This document shows, one piece after another, positions 1 through 10,419 of a DNA stretch of 25,905 nt. Below the pieces are notes generated by a model. It worked only from the letters and a program-made list of their open reading frames with translations, was not told where the DNA came from and ran no database searches. The stretch is from positions 1-25,905 of the forward strand of contig JALLPB010000068.1 of NCBI GenBank assembly GCA_036939975.1, read 5' to 3'. How positions within the stretch are numbered: the stretch's first letter is position 1; every line of letters begins with the position of its first letter. The position numbers were made by a program, and so were the translations under genes. This DNA comes from Cyclostephanos tholiformis (Eukaryota > Bacillariophyta > Thalassiosirophyceae > Thalassiosirales > Thalassiosiraceae).

Positions 1-36
1 CCCCCCCTCTCCCCCCTTTTTTCCCTTTTTTTTTTA
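1..36. repeat. Polypyrimidine tract at window start
   Basis: Runs of C followed by runs of T fill the first 36 bases, 107 bases upstream of the first coding ATG. It may be low-complexity promoter or 5' UTR sequence, or simply the edge of a repeat. No TATA-like element is clear beside it. Confidence 0.7.
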
Positions 37-142
37 AGAAAAAACAGCCGAGGAGGATACCTCCTAGCAGCATTGTTCTTTGATTTTCATCTTGTCCGGC
101 ATCGCACATACAGCAAACAAAACGCTGGGTCAATCCAAAATA

Positions 143-1426
143 ATGGCACCATCGAAGTCCAGCCGCAAAAAGGGGAAGACGAGGTCCAATGCTTCTCAAC
201 ACAGGAGGACCTGCGGCTCTTCCCGATGGCATCTCTCGAACGAAAACGACAAGGAGAATGCATCGCCGATGGCAAACGCCTCCGTCAATGAGAAGGGAGG
301 AGGGGGGGCGGGATCGAGGAAGAAGGCAATGCGCGGCAGCAAAACTGACGCATACGACACATTCGAGAAAGTCTGGTGGAAGTCCCATGTCGCAAAGGCG
401 GCGAATCTGATCGAGCGATGCTCGAAATCGCACCGTTGGGACATCGGCGACGCGAAGCGAGTTTTCGATTCCTACCGTCAATTCCTATTGCTAAAAAAGG
501 AAGTCGCGGACTGGGACGGATCTAAAATTATCCCATGTTGGCCAATCGACATGATGTGGACCAAGCATTGTCAGATGGAGGATTACGAAAACGACATGAA
601 AGATCTCCTCGGCCGCGTCGTCGAGCGTCCTTGCTCGCAAGTGGATATGGCGAATGCAGCACCCAGCGCGGATATTGCTGCTGCACTAATGGTGGAAGAG
701 GAAAAGCGGGTGCGACTTGAACGATCGACAAGGGATGCGCTCAAAGAACGATTCGGATCGCGTCACGATGACGAACTGTGGGCTAATGAATCGATGTGTT
801 TCATCGATCAACTTGGTGTGGAAATTACGTTTGAAATCAATAGGAGGGAGCCGCTCATCAATGCATTCCTTCAGTATGCCAAATATCAAAATGTCAAAAT
901 GGAATGGGAGGACGAAGACATCGAGAAGTATCAATTTGAATACGCTGGAAGGTTTGTCGACCTCTCGTTATTAATTATGGACGCATTCGACGGTACCCCC
1001 ATGAGTTTGGGTTTCGATGGTCATGTGAAAATCAAAGCGAATCACTTAAATATGGTCGCGTTGACGATTCATTACTCATCCAAAATACAGCGAACATTCC
1101 TAGTCGAGAAAACGTGCATGATGAAAAAGACATTCGAAATATTCGCGAAAGAGATCAAGTCGTTGGATAATACCGAAATGTCGAATCTCGTTTTCATATT
1201 GGGGGACGAGCAGCGAGTGTACGGTTACGAGTCGCCAATTGCGTTGGGTTTGAAATGTCGTGAAAATCAAGTCATACGCGTGGTCGATGCCAAATCGCAC
1301 AAGTGCAAAAATTGCATCCGCTGCAATCCTCGCCTGGCGGACGTCCTCGATAAGTACGCCGACAACTACGACGGAGGAGCCCAGGATGACAATAGTTCCG
1401 ACGATACGAGTGTTGCTTCCATGTGA
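143..1426 (+). CDS. Protein with N-terminal Trp/His/Asp-rich domain and two tandem SUMO-like domains
   Basis: One uninterrupted frame encodes 427 residues. I start at the ATG at 143 (A at -3, G at +4); the frame stays open upstream to about 80 but has no other ATG there. Residues 1-70 are basic, Ser/Gly-rich and probably disordered. Residues 71-163 form a Trp-rich helical domain with FDSYRQFLLLKKEVADW and PIDMMWTKHCQMEDYENDM, which recalls the 'ID.MWH.H...Y..D' signature of glycine-rich-domain (GRDP-like) proteins. A charged helix (about 180-210) follows. Residues 225-299 read as a ubiquitin/SUMO-like fold: ITFEINRREPLINAFLQYAK, then FEYAGRFV, then TPMSLGFDG, matching the Rad60-SLD pattern. 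Residues 304-383 repeat it: TFLVEKTCMMKKTFEIFAKE, then ESPIALGL. A small CxxCxxC motif (C388, C391, C394) and an acidic Ser/Asp tail end the protein. There is no terminal Gly-Gly, so it is unlikely to be a conjugated modifier; a scaffold or SUMO-mimic role is inference. The Ubl assignment is by eye. Confidence 0.82.
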   Translation: MAPSKSSRKKGKTRSNASQHRRTCGSSRWHLSNENDKENASPMANASVNEKGGGGAGSRKKAMRGSKTDAYDTFEKVWWKSHVAKAANLIERCSKSHRWDIGDAKRVFDSYRQFLLLKKEVADWDGSKIIPCWPIDMMWTKHCQMEDYENDMKDLLGRVVERPCSQVDMANAAPSADIAAALMVEEEKRVRLERSTRDALKERFGSRHDDELWANESMCFIDQLGVEITFEINRREPLINAFLQYAKYQNVKMEWEDEDIEKYQFEYAGRFVDLSLLIMDAFDGTPMSLGFDGHVKIKANHLNMVALTIHYSSKIQRTFLVEKTCMMKKTFEIFAKEIKSLDNTEMSNLVFILGDEQRVYGYESPIALGLKCRENQVIRVVDAKSHKCKNCIRCNPRLADVLDKYADNYDGGAQDDNSSDDTSVASM

Positions 1427-1801
1427 GATTTTCGTCGTGGATCTGTATGTTTCATTCCCTGCTTCACTATCTGGCTATTGCAATCGGCACGACTGTACTT
1501 GGAGTATTGTAAAAGTCTTTCTGATAAATATAGTCTATATAATAGCCATCTAATCCATTCACCTTGCCAGCGTGGTCACAGGGTAGATACTTAGTACCAC
1601 CCTCCCTGCGCCCAGGAAGAGTATTAATTATAACTGTATGGTTGAGGGAAGTATGGCATTATTTGTGTTTTTCTACATATTTATTTATCATGACCCTTTA
1701 GTGGCAGCAGGAACGAGGACCATACAGCATTTGCTGTTGCGTTATCCTCTACGTACATCAATATTGATCAGATAAACTACTTTATGAATAAGTTTGCCAC
1801 T
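1427..1801. other. Intergenic gap between convergent 3' ends
   Basis: These 375 bases separate the stop of the SUMO-like gene (TGA 1424-1426) from the stop of TOP2 (TAG, 1804-1802 on minus). The sequence is AT-rich and should hold both 3' UTRs and poly(A) sites, but I see no unambiguous AATAAA on either strand. No coding signal is visible. Confidence 0.6.
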
Positions 1802-4800
1802 CTAGAACTCACTTCCTTCATCAGACAGGTCATCATCACTATCATCAACTACATAGGTGACTTTTTTCGCTGCCGCCCTTCCGCTTCTCTCGCGAGCTGG
1901 AACAGGAGCAGATACCAACTCAACTTCTGAATCACTATCATTGCCCACGAAATCATCACTATCTTCATCATCAGATGAGTCGTACATTTTTGCAGCCTTC
2001 TTTTTCTTCAAAGGCGCCTTCTTAGCTGGAGCCTTTGTTGTCGGAGCTTTCTTGGGGGCGACCGACTTGGCTGCTACAGTAGGCTCACCCTTGTCCTTGG
2101 CTTCAGTGTGCTTGGAAGCTTTCATCGCGGGAGCTGGCGCGAGAGATAACTTTTCAAGGATACTTACAGCATCATCAACAGCTCTTATTGAAGGAGTATT
2201 CAACACCTTTGGAGCAGGTCGCATGGGAGCAGGCTTGGATTCAACGTAATCGTCGCCGGAGTCATCTTCCATATCGGAATCCCACTGTGAAAAGAAGGGG
2301 GGGGGGGGTGTAAGTTGATGAATTGTAAACTGTTGAATGCCTCGCGGGATCTTCTTGTAAATGCTACTCACATTATCGTTCTTCTTCTTGCCCTTGGCGG
2401 CCTTTTTCTTTGCAGCTGTTGCTTTTTTGGCATTGTGGACCTTATTCTTATTCTGTGCTTGTACTTCCCTCTTCAACTCAGCGGAGATTTCCAAATCTCT
2501 TTCATTGAGAGCCTCCTCAATAGTATCCAAATCGGAAAGCCATATAGCCTCGGGAGATGTAGCATTGAGTTGTTTAACTTCATTAGTCTTCTCCATTTTT
2601 TGCCTACGAAGTTCTTCGGCGCGTTCGAATGTAAGACTCCAAATCTTCATTCCTAGCAAGTACTCGTAGCCCTTGGCCAGCTCGGCATCAGAAGTACTTT
2701 CTTCAACGGGTGCATTGTCTTCATTCTCCTCCTCTGTTTCTTTTTTCTCGTTGTTGGGGCAAAGGTCGTATCCACGCTCCGCTAATTCGGCGAGCAACTC
2801 AGAGCGCTTCCTGTTACTGACGATTAAATCCCCCTTACAAACTTCCTCGACAAAGCGAGCCTTATTCGACAAGGTCTTGAGGTCCTTACTCATTTTTTCC
2901 AGGAGCATGGCTTTGCGCTTGATGTAAAACTCGAGTCGGTGGTGAAAGAACATGCGAAGAATATCAAGTGAAGTCTTGTACTTATGGATTTTGCCTTGAT
3001 CATCAAATAGAGTCATATTATTGGTTGAGATAGTGGTTGAGAGTTTGAACTTGCCATGGAGTCCTTCTTTCTCCTTCTCGTACGCGTCAATCATCTCCTT
3101 TGATGCACTGACAGTGAAGGAAACTGTGGTGTCGGTGTGGTTCTCCTTGAAGTCAGATATCTCGCTCGGGGACTTTTCGGCGCCTGTCATCATACCTTCC
3201 AAGAAGGATTTGTAGTCTTGAGTCCATTTTCCTATCGGCAATTCGGAGATGAGCAATGTGGTATCGTTGATGCGCTCGATCTTGCCCTTGACAATGTAGC
3301 TCCCCTCCCTTTTGCCACTTTCAGCAATGATCTCTCCTGTGTACCCAGAGAAATAAGGATGCATTTCCACTGGCTCTTCGCCGTTGATCATCTTCCTAAT
3401 ATTGGCAATGATTTCACGAGGATTATGATTTTGGATTGTACACGACCAGCCAGTCCCAATACCTTCAGATCCATTCACAAGCACCATAGGAATCACGGGC
3501 ATGTAATATTCGGGCTCGATGGATAGACCGTCATCGTTGAGATAATTCAAAAGAGGGTCATCATCTGGGTGAAAAATCGCACGTGCAATCTTCTCAAGCC
3601 TCGTGAAGATGTAACGTGCCGAGGCGTGATCTTTCCCCCCCATCCTGCGCGTTCCAAACTGTCCGCTCGGGTAAAGAAGATTCACGCTGGGAAAAGAAAG
3701 AGAAACATTTGTGACAGAATTAGTAGGGATAGCTTTCTTAGTCAAATAAAATATCGATGCACGCTCACTTGTTTGATCCACAGTAAGACTGTGCCATCCC
3801 AATTATGGTTCCATTCAAGGACATATCTCCGTGATGGTAGGCAGAATGCTCGCCAATGTATCCCGCGAGTTGTGCCACCTGTAAAAGGAGACCATGTGTA
3901 CCGCTACCAGGTAAGAATATGCTACTTTCAGTCAATGCAAACAAGAAATTTCGAAACAAACCTTAATCTCCGTCTTTAGTTTCTTCTTGAAACATGCAAA
4001 CAAAACCTTTGGCGAGAAATGCGCAGCAGAAATTATTACATAAAATTAGATGAAGCAAATGAAAATCTGATCCGCAAGGTAGAAGGATACACCATTCACC
4101 TTGCGCTGACTCGGTTTGAAGCCGTCGAGCAAATGGGGGATTGAGCGGATGTTATCGTACTGGGAGAAGAGGACCAGCTCTCGGTTTATGAAGTCGGAGT
4201 AGTTAATACCATTCTTCTGCGCCTCCCTGTAGTTCAAGAACGTGTCCTTCTCGACACGGTTGAGCCACCTCTTCCTTTCCTCCACCTTGCTCTTGCTAAA
4301 TGCCATCTCGATGAGGCCAGACCCTGTGCTGATAACATCGGCCGACCCCTCCTCGCTGATATCGTCGTCGAGACCGCTTACATAGTCGGTGCTAATCTCG
4401 TTAAAATGTATCTCGTGTATATCGAGGTTCGAAAAGTATTCCTTCGCCTCGCTGCTAGTCGATGTTCCCAATCCTTTGTAATATTTGATATTCCATCCCT
4501 TGGCATCGTTCCCCGTTGACTCCTTCCACGTTTCATACTCCGGCAGCGTGAAGAACGTCTCGGACTTCTTCCCCTTGGTGCACTTGACAATGGGGGTAAT
4601 GAACTGCTGAAGGAAGCCAGGAACGTCGAGCAACGATGGCCAAAAATGATGTATGAAATTGATGACAAGGCCCTTGATGTGACTGCCATCGTGGTCCTGG
4701 TCAGCCATTATCATCAGGTGTCCGTATCGAAGCGTCTTGATATTCTCCTCGGTGTACGTGTTGTTGAACTTGAGGCCCATGATCTCCACAAGGTTCATGA

Positions 4801-6478
4801 TCTCCTCGTTCTTCATGATCTGGGCGTGCGTCGCATCGCGCACGTTCAATAGTTTACCCTTGAGGGGAAAGACGCCGTAATAATCCCTCCCGACCACGGA
4901 AAGTCCCGAGACTGCGAGGGACTTGGCCGAATCGCCCTCGGTGATGATGAGGGTACAGTCCCTGCTCCTTGCGGTCCCCGCGTTATTCGCATCATCGAGC
5001 TTCGTGATACCGGTTAGCTTCGTCTTCTTCGTGCCGCCCATGCGCTTGAGTGCCTGATTCTGCTTAAATTTCGCATAGGACATAATCGAATCGACCACGC
5101 CGGACTTCTCGATCGACTTCATGAATTTGTCCGACAATTTCACGGACGCGAACGTCGACGGCTTGATGGTCATATTCTCCTTCGTCTGACTATCGAAGGT
5201 GGGATTTTCCACGAGGCAATTAACGAATATCGCGAGGTGATTCTTGATCTGATTCGTCTTGATTTCGGCCTCGCCCTTATTCTTCTTCTTCACGATCGCC
5301 TGTAACTTCTTGGCCACGAGGTCAGCGATGTAATTGACGTGTCCCCCCCCCTTCGTTGTCGATATTGCATTCACGAAGGATATTTGCTGAAAGCTCCCGT
5401 CCGATACGCCCACGCCCACCTCCCAACGATCGTCGATTCGCTCGTATGCAGCGGGGGGGGTGATGCCGTCGAATAACTCGAGGTAGGATTTGAAATCCTT
5501 CACCGGCACCTTACTCCCGTTGAGGTACACGCTCAATTTCTTCCCCTCCTTATTCGCCATCGACCCCGCAATGTCATACGCGCGCTTCTTCAGGAGTCCG
5601 ATGATATCCTCGTCCATGATCGACATTCCGAAACGGGCCAAATCGGGCCTGAAGGTGATCTTGGTATAATCCCCCTTCTTCGCCTCGGCCTTGTTACACG
5701 ACTTGACGGTCGGTGCGCACGTTTTGTGCATATTATCGCGAAAGACTTGGGTGAATTTCATCTCCCGTTCCGAATCGAGACACTCGACGACGAATTCCGT
5801 GCTGAATATATTCGCCAGCTTCGCGCCGTATCCGTTCCGTCCTCCGGTGGTCTTCCTCTCGTCGTCGTCGAAGTTCGATCCAGTCAACAGGTGACCGAAG
5901 ATCAAAGTCGGGACGTAACAATTGTGCTCCCCGTGCATCACCACCGGTATGCCTTTGCCGTTATTCAACACCGATATCGTATTAGTCGATGCGTCCACAT
6001 TCACCTCGAGTCGATCCATGTTGGGATCGCGCTGCTTGTTATCGGCGGCATTCACCACGATCTCGTCGTATATCTTGAACAGGCCGGGGGTGTACGTGAC
6101 GTCGCGCTGCTTGATCCGATTCGTCGACGAGTCGTAAACGAACATGGGCTGCGTGACCGACTCGGTGGAGCCGATGTAGGTATCGGGACGTAAGAGGATG
6201 TGCTCGAGCTGGGTCTTCTTCTGGTAGGTCTGCTCGATGGTCTTTTGATTGTTGGACGACTTGCCGTTGTTATTGCTGCTCGTCGCAGTCGACGACAAAG
6301 ACGACGACGACGACGAGGCGGACATCTTGGAGGAGGACGACTTGCCCTTCGCGGTCGTCGCGGCGCCTGATTTCTTATTCTTGCCGCCGATGAGCTTTTG
6401 ATTCGGATCGAAATTCTCGTCGTCGAACGAGATGTCATCGACGGGTTCGAAATCCATGCTGACGTCGAGATCGGTCAT
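1802..6478 (-). CDS. TOP2: DNA topoisomerase II, five exons
   Basis: Type IIA topoisomerase: passes one duplex through a double-strand break with ATP, in the nucleus. Exons on minus: 6478-4100, 4006-3962, 3878-3769, 3686-2372, 2284-1802. All introns are GT-AG (93, 83, 82, 87 nt). The joined product is 1443 residues, normal for the family. Residues 1-90 are acidic then Ser/Asn-rich. The GHKL ATPase follows: LEHILLRPDTYIGSTE (91-106), Bergerat Asn in EIVVNAADN (139-147), ATP lid GGRNGYGAKLANIF (212-225), and SQTKENM (430-436) with the transducer Lys. TOPRIM shows IITEGDSAKSLAVSGLSV (511-528) and DQDHDGSHIKG (593-603; Asp 593, 595, 597). The catalytic Tyr is Y870 in GGKDHASARYIFT. The coiled-coil/C-gate region ends near IWLSDLDTIEEALNERD. 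The tail is Lys-rich with Ser/Asp clusters (SSDDEDSDD), which looks like nuclear-localisation and CK2-type phosphorylation sequence (inference). All key residues are present, so it looks functional. Confidence 0.97.
2285..2371 (-). other. TOP2 intron 4, stop-free and a multiple of three
   Basis: Donor GTGAGT starts at 2371 and acceptor TTTTCACAG ends at 2285. The 87 nt keep frame and carry no stop, so retention would add 29 residues just after the Lys-rich stretch. The intron holds a long C run before the acceptor. Strong splice sites and clean joining of AAT to TGG favour removal. Confidence 0.8.
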
Positions 6479-7679
6479 TATGTTGCTATACTTATCAAGA
6501 CCGAGCGAGTTCCGTGCAGAGTGAGGCTTTGGTTATTATAATTTGTTGGGAATGGAATGCTAACCAAACATTTTATGATTGACGGTAGGTGGACGACAAC
6601 GAGAGAGAGAGAGAGAGAACGTGAAGAAAAAAAACAAAAAAAACGTGAAGAAAAGCTTCCACCCGTGCGGCGTGATCGCCAACTTTTTTTTGTCCTTGTG
6701 TGCAGCAACGGCATGTAAACGGTCAGTCTCGTTCTATCGCTGGCTGATCATTTTGTATACAATTAAAGTACCAATTCCGACAGATATGGCACAACTTATC
6801 GAGACTATCGGAATTATTAACATTTAACGTCTTTTATAGTAATGTGTTTTGAGTCACGAATCACAAACACGTGACAGTAATATATGTGCAACCATACAGC
6901 CAGGCGTCTGCCCATCATGCATGCACAGAGGATGGTGACTTGAAACGTCCTCATCCGCCAAATATTGATGGAGATATTTGGTCGGATCGGCGGTTGGCTT
7001 GTGGTCGGACTTGGGTTTGGCGGACTTGTGGTGTGTGTGCCTAGATAAAATAGCTGGATAAAATGCGATCGAATTTGATAGTAGACCATGGCATCCGCCA
7101 TCACCATATGGCTACTATGGGGTCACACTCCCGGCAACATAGCATACAACAATCAACTAACATGATATGGGACAGGTCTACATTATTAAAACTAGAAAAA
7201 ATATATTTATTACTATTAATATGACAATAAATGCTTGTTGTGGTGACGACGTTGTGTGCCGATGACACAATGACAATGAAACAATTGGCACCATTTGGCC
7301 CACTGGAAAAATTTGATGTTGCCAATGGCAAAGCATCTGCCACATGGGTGTTGGCCTCAAGGAATGACTGAGGGGGGTGCCGGGGAGAGCTCCAGGGGGG
7401 AGATTTTGGAGACACTACTCATCGTGAAAAAGTGGGGTCATGGGGGTATTTTTGATGAACATGATGTGCGTGCTTGCATGCATAATAACGTCACCAAAAA
7501 GTATTGTACACCCACCATGTAATTATCTACGTAGACTAATTTGGGGGTGCTGCACACAATGGTGCCCTCAAAAATGGGGCGGGAGGTTGCTGGGGGGTGG
7601 GGGGGCTTATTATTATTTTTAGCATACTTGAATTGAGGTCCCTATATCAACCCTGACCAACAAGGAGATAATATGGGGC
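6479..7679. other. Intergenic, TOP2 upstream region
   Basis: About 1.2 kb lies upstream of the TOP2 start codon and should hold its promoter and 5' UTR. It contains a GA microsatellite, repeated CGTGAAGAAAA words beside it, Gly/Trp-like GGCGG-rich words at 6955-7030, and G-rich stretches at 7370-7620. I see no coding frame with plausible codon structure and no RNA gene. Confidence 0.5.
6601..6659. repeat. (GA)9 microsatellite with adjoining A-rich duplication
   Basis: Nine GA units (6601-6618) are followed by two copies of an AACGTGAAGAAAA word (from about 6618 and from about 6642) separated by A runs. It sits about 125 bases upstream of the TOP2 ATG, so it may be in the promoter or 5' UTR. 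Confidence 0.75.
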
Positions 7680-9617
7680 ATGGTTCTGTTTTTGATGAAC
7701 CCTTGTTGATTTTCTTGTTTTCTGGTTATTCCCTCCACCAAGAATCTTACCATGGTCAGCCATTCTTGACATCAACATCCTCTGATTGTGAAGCACACAG
7801 TGCTCCCTGGGCTTGCATCTCTTGTAGGTTTTCTAACTATTCTTTTGGTCTGTTGTAGGCATTTGTATGTTGTCCCCTTCTCCATGAGGTCAGCATCTTG
7901 TAAGACAAATCTGAAGTGATTCACAGCATCATTCTTGGTCTGAAGCCTCCACAGAATTGAATTATCTGGCATGGTATACTTTGAAAAATTTTTGTCTCAA
8001 ATCTTTGCATCCAAGCCTACCAAGAAAGTATTGACCAGCAGGTGACAAAGCTTATAGGACCACAATCTTTTTAGATGATCAGCATACATAGAAACCAATG
8101 TTCCAATATGTGGACAGGTAACAAAACAGCAAGTCCTCTTTGTTGGATACTTCTCACTTCCCAGGGTCCAGTAATGTGCCATAGGACACGGCTGGGGGAT
8201 GATGTCTTGCAATTGCTCATCCATGAGAATCATGACCGCATACAATCCCAAATCTCTGAAGACCTCAGGAAGAAGTTTCTTTGACCCAGTTTCTTGGATT
8301 AAGATGTATGAGCATTTCCGTATCACATTTGAAATGATGTGCTTCGCAACAGGTGTGTTGAAATCATTGTTGACATAACCATCATTGACATTACCAACTT
8401 GGTCTGTTAATGGAAAACCATCAAATATGATTGGCCCTGCTTGATTTGGATAGGAAGATTGTGCCATATAGATAGTAGCACTATCTATAGCCAAAGAAAA
8501 AGCTAGGCAAAGACCATCATCCTCCTCCCGAATTGTGGCATGATGAAATGTGGAGCAACGTTTCTACGCAAAACTAGTTATCCTCCTACTCATCAGGATC
8601 TTTCGTTAAAGATCCATTGCCTCTCAATGGCCAGGAGTTAATGATCGTGGCATTACCAAAGGCTCTAAATGTTGTGTAAAGACCCAGCATTTTCTCTGAT
8701 TTCATTGTTTTCTAAAATTTTACTGATTCAATATTAGTCAATGGTTTGCCCTTCACCTCTGTCTGTATTTGCCTATTCTCAAGCAAAGCACAACACATCT
8801 TGGTAAAGATGTCTCTTGGTGGCATTTTCAAGACCACCGAGCCCTCAAGATTCTTGTAGAAGTCATTGTTGCTCACTTGGAAAAATGGGCAAGGGGGGGC
8901 GGAGTTAAGAAAACAACAATGAGGACAAAGGGGAGGAGGAGTGGTCATCCTTCACCTTCTTGCAAGACCAGCCAACTGGCCTGTTGCCGTTGCTTGAATC
9001 ATTGTCATTTCCCATCATCAACAAGTTGTCGTGATCTTGTGGGCATAGGTAGGATGATCAATCATGGTTGAGGGGACATTGGTGGCATACTTCTTTGTGT
9101 TCATTGTCTCCTTGTAATCAATATTGTTGTTGTCCTTGTAGGAATTGTTCCCTATGGTGGAGGTGACATCATCCTCCACCTCTTTGTTGAAAACAGAATC
9201 AGCCTTGCTATCACAGCCCGGGGCACCTCGTGCAGTTGACATCATCTTCTTTTTTGTTGTGCCCTCCTTCTTCTTGGTCTTGTTTGTCTTATCATTATAG
9301 ATGTCTATGTTGTTGTTGACCAAAATGCTTCCCAATGCAATGCAACTCCTTGCCTTGTAAACGTACGGAATAGTGGAAGAAAGAGATGATGACATTGATG
9401 GGGGGCAGGACGATGCCAATGATGAGGAGGAGGCGGGCAGGTGGGAGGAGGATGAGGACAAGGATGTGTTGTTTGACATCCCAGGCATCATCAAAGTTGC
9501 GGTCATCATTGCCATCATCATCAATGGGCCGCCAGGGTTGATCACAACCAAACGAATGTCATTTTCTCTAGACCAATCAATACCGTGAATGCCAGAGCCA
9601 AGGGCGAACTCTCTCAT
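7680..9617 (-). pseudogene. Broken coding remnant, family not recognised
   Basis: On minus, several open stretches read as continuous protein-like sequence broken by stops and frameshifts. The first opens at an ATG at 9617 (MREFALGSGIHGIDW) and becomes Ser/Asn/Lys-rich. A block near 8948-8600 reads LLENRQIQTEVKGKPL, a TAG, then MLGLYTTFRAFGNATIINSW. After a frameshift near 8600 the frame has another TAG near 8570 and then its longest run, to 7997: CSTFHHATIREEDDG, SYPNQAGPIIFDGFPLTDQ, CSYILIQETGSKKLLPEVFR, FLVGLDAKI. A single TGA then interrupts it, and the same frame goes on to a second TGA at about 7772 and beyond. The stops fall inside otherwise smooth sequence, which indicates decay rather than introns. 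I do not recognise the family: it could be a mobile-element ORF or a dead host gene. No catalytic motif is evident. Confidence 0.6.
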
Positions 9618-10419
9618 CTCACTGTGCGTGTCTCACAATGCATTGCACATCATGCAGTGCTGATTGGGATACCTTTTAAGGTAAGTGCATTTGTGACAGC
9701 TCCTTCAGATACTTGTAGCAGTTTGTGCTCATCATGGATGTATTGTTCGTTCTGTTGTATCTATACATAATTCATATCCAGTATGATGCCATCCGAGTGC
9801 CACTTAAATGTAGATCATCATTAAGACTTATACTCTCTAGCCTCCTTTAAAACACGTTAACATTCGTTTAGACGTCCGTGCTCTCTACCATATATGATCT
9901 TCCGAAATATCTTGCGTGGCTCCTACCGTTCTCTCTCGTTGCGCGATATCATTCCCATCAAAGAGCTCTGGAACTCAGTCAGAATCTTCATTGGAGCTGC
10001 GGCATATTTTAGATGTTGCGTCTATAATTGCAGGTCCTGTCACGAAGTTCGGAACTTATGATTTTCTGATCTGAAGTGGATGCCGAATATACTTCAACTC
10101 TTTCAGCAACAAACAAAGTTTGTTCTCGAAACTGCATCTATCCGAGCAAAATAAAAAAATGCCGCCAATTTGGACTTACCATAGCAATCACAGTGCCCCC
10201 CGCTAGATTTTTAATCATTCTCGTTTTATGCAGAGGCATTCTTCATCGATCGGCATAGGTTTGTCATGATTCGACTCCGCCACAATGTCACAATGGAAAT
10301 ATTGACATTCTAACTAATCTGCAATCCATGATGCAGCCTTGAGCAGTAAAGTTCCGCCGTTACCCGTCGGGATCGCATCCCACCCCTCCCCCGCATCCAT
10401 GAAACTATTCGTCGATTTG
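9618..10419. other. Intergenic, no gene seen
   Basis: This is mixed-composition sequence between the broken frame and the 3' end of ELP4. Short open frames here lack codon structure or family motifs. The part nearest 10420 should hold the ELP4 3' UTR. Confidence 0.5.

Noticed and set aside
80..142. Upstream extension of the SUMO-like protein
   Set aside because: The frame is open but begins at TTG with no ATG, while the ATG at 143 has a good context and precedes a normal basic N-terminus.
6950..7130. Possible foldback element near GTAGACCATGG and CCATATGGCTAC
   Set aside because: The inverted match is short and imperfect with no flanking duplication.
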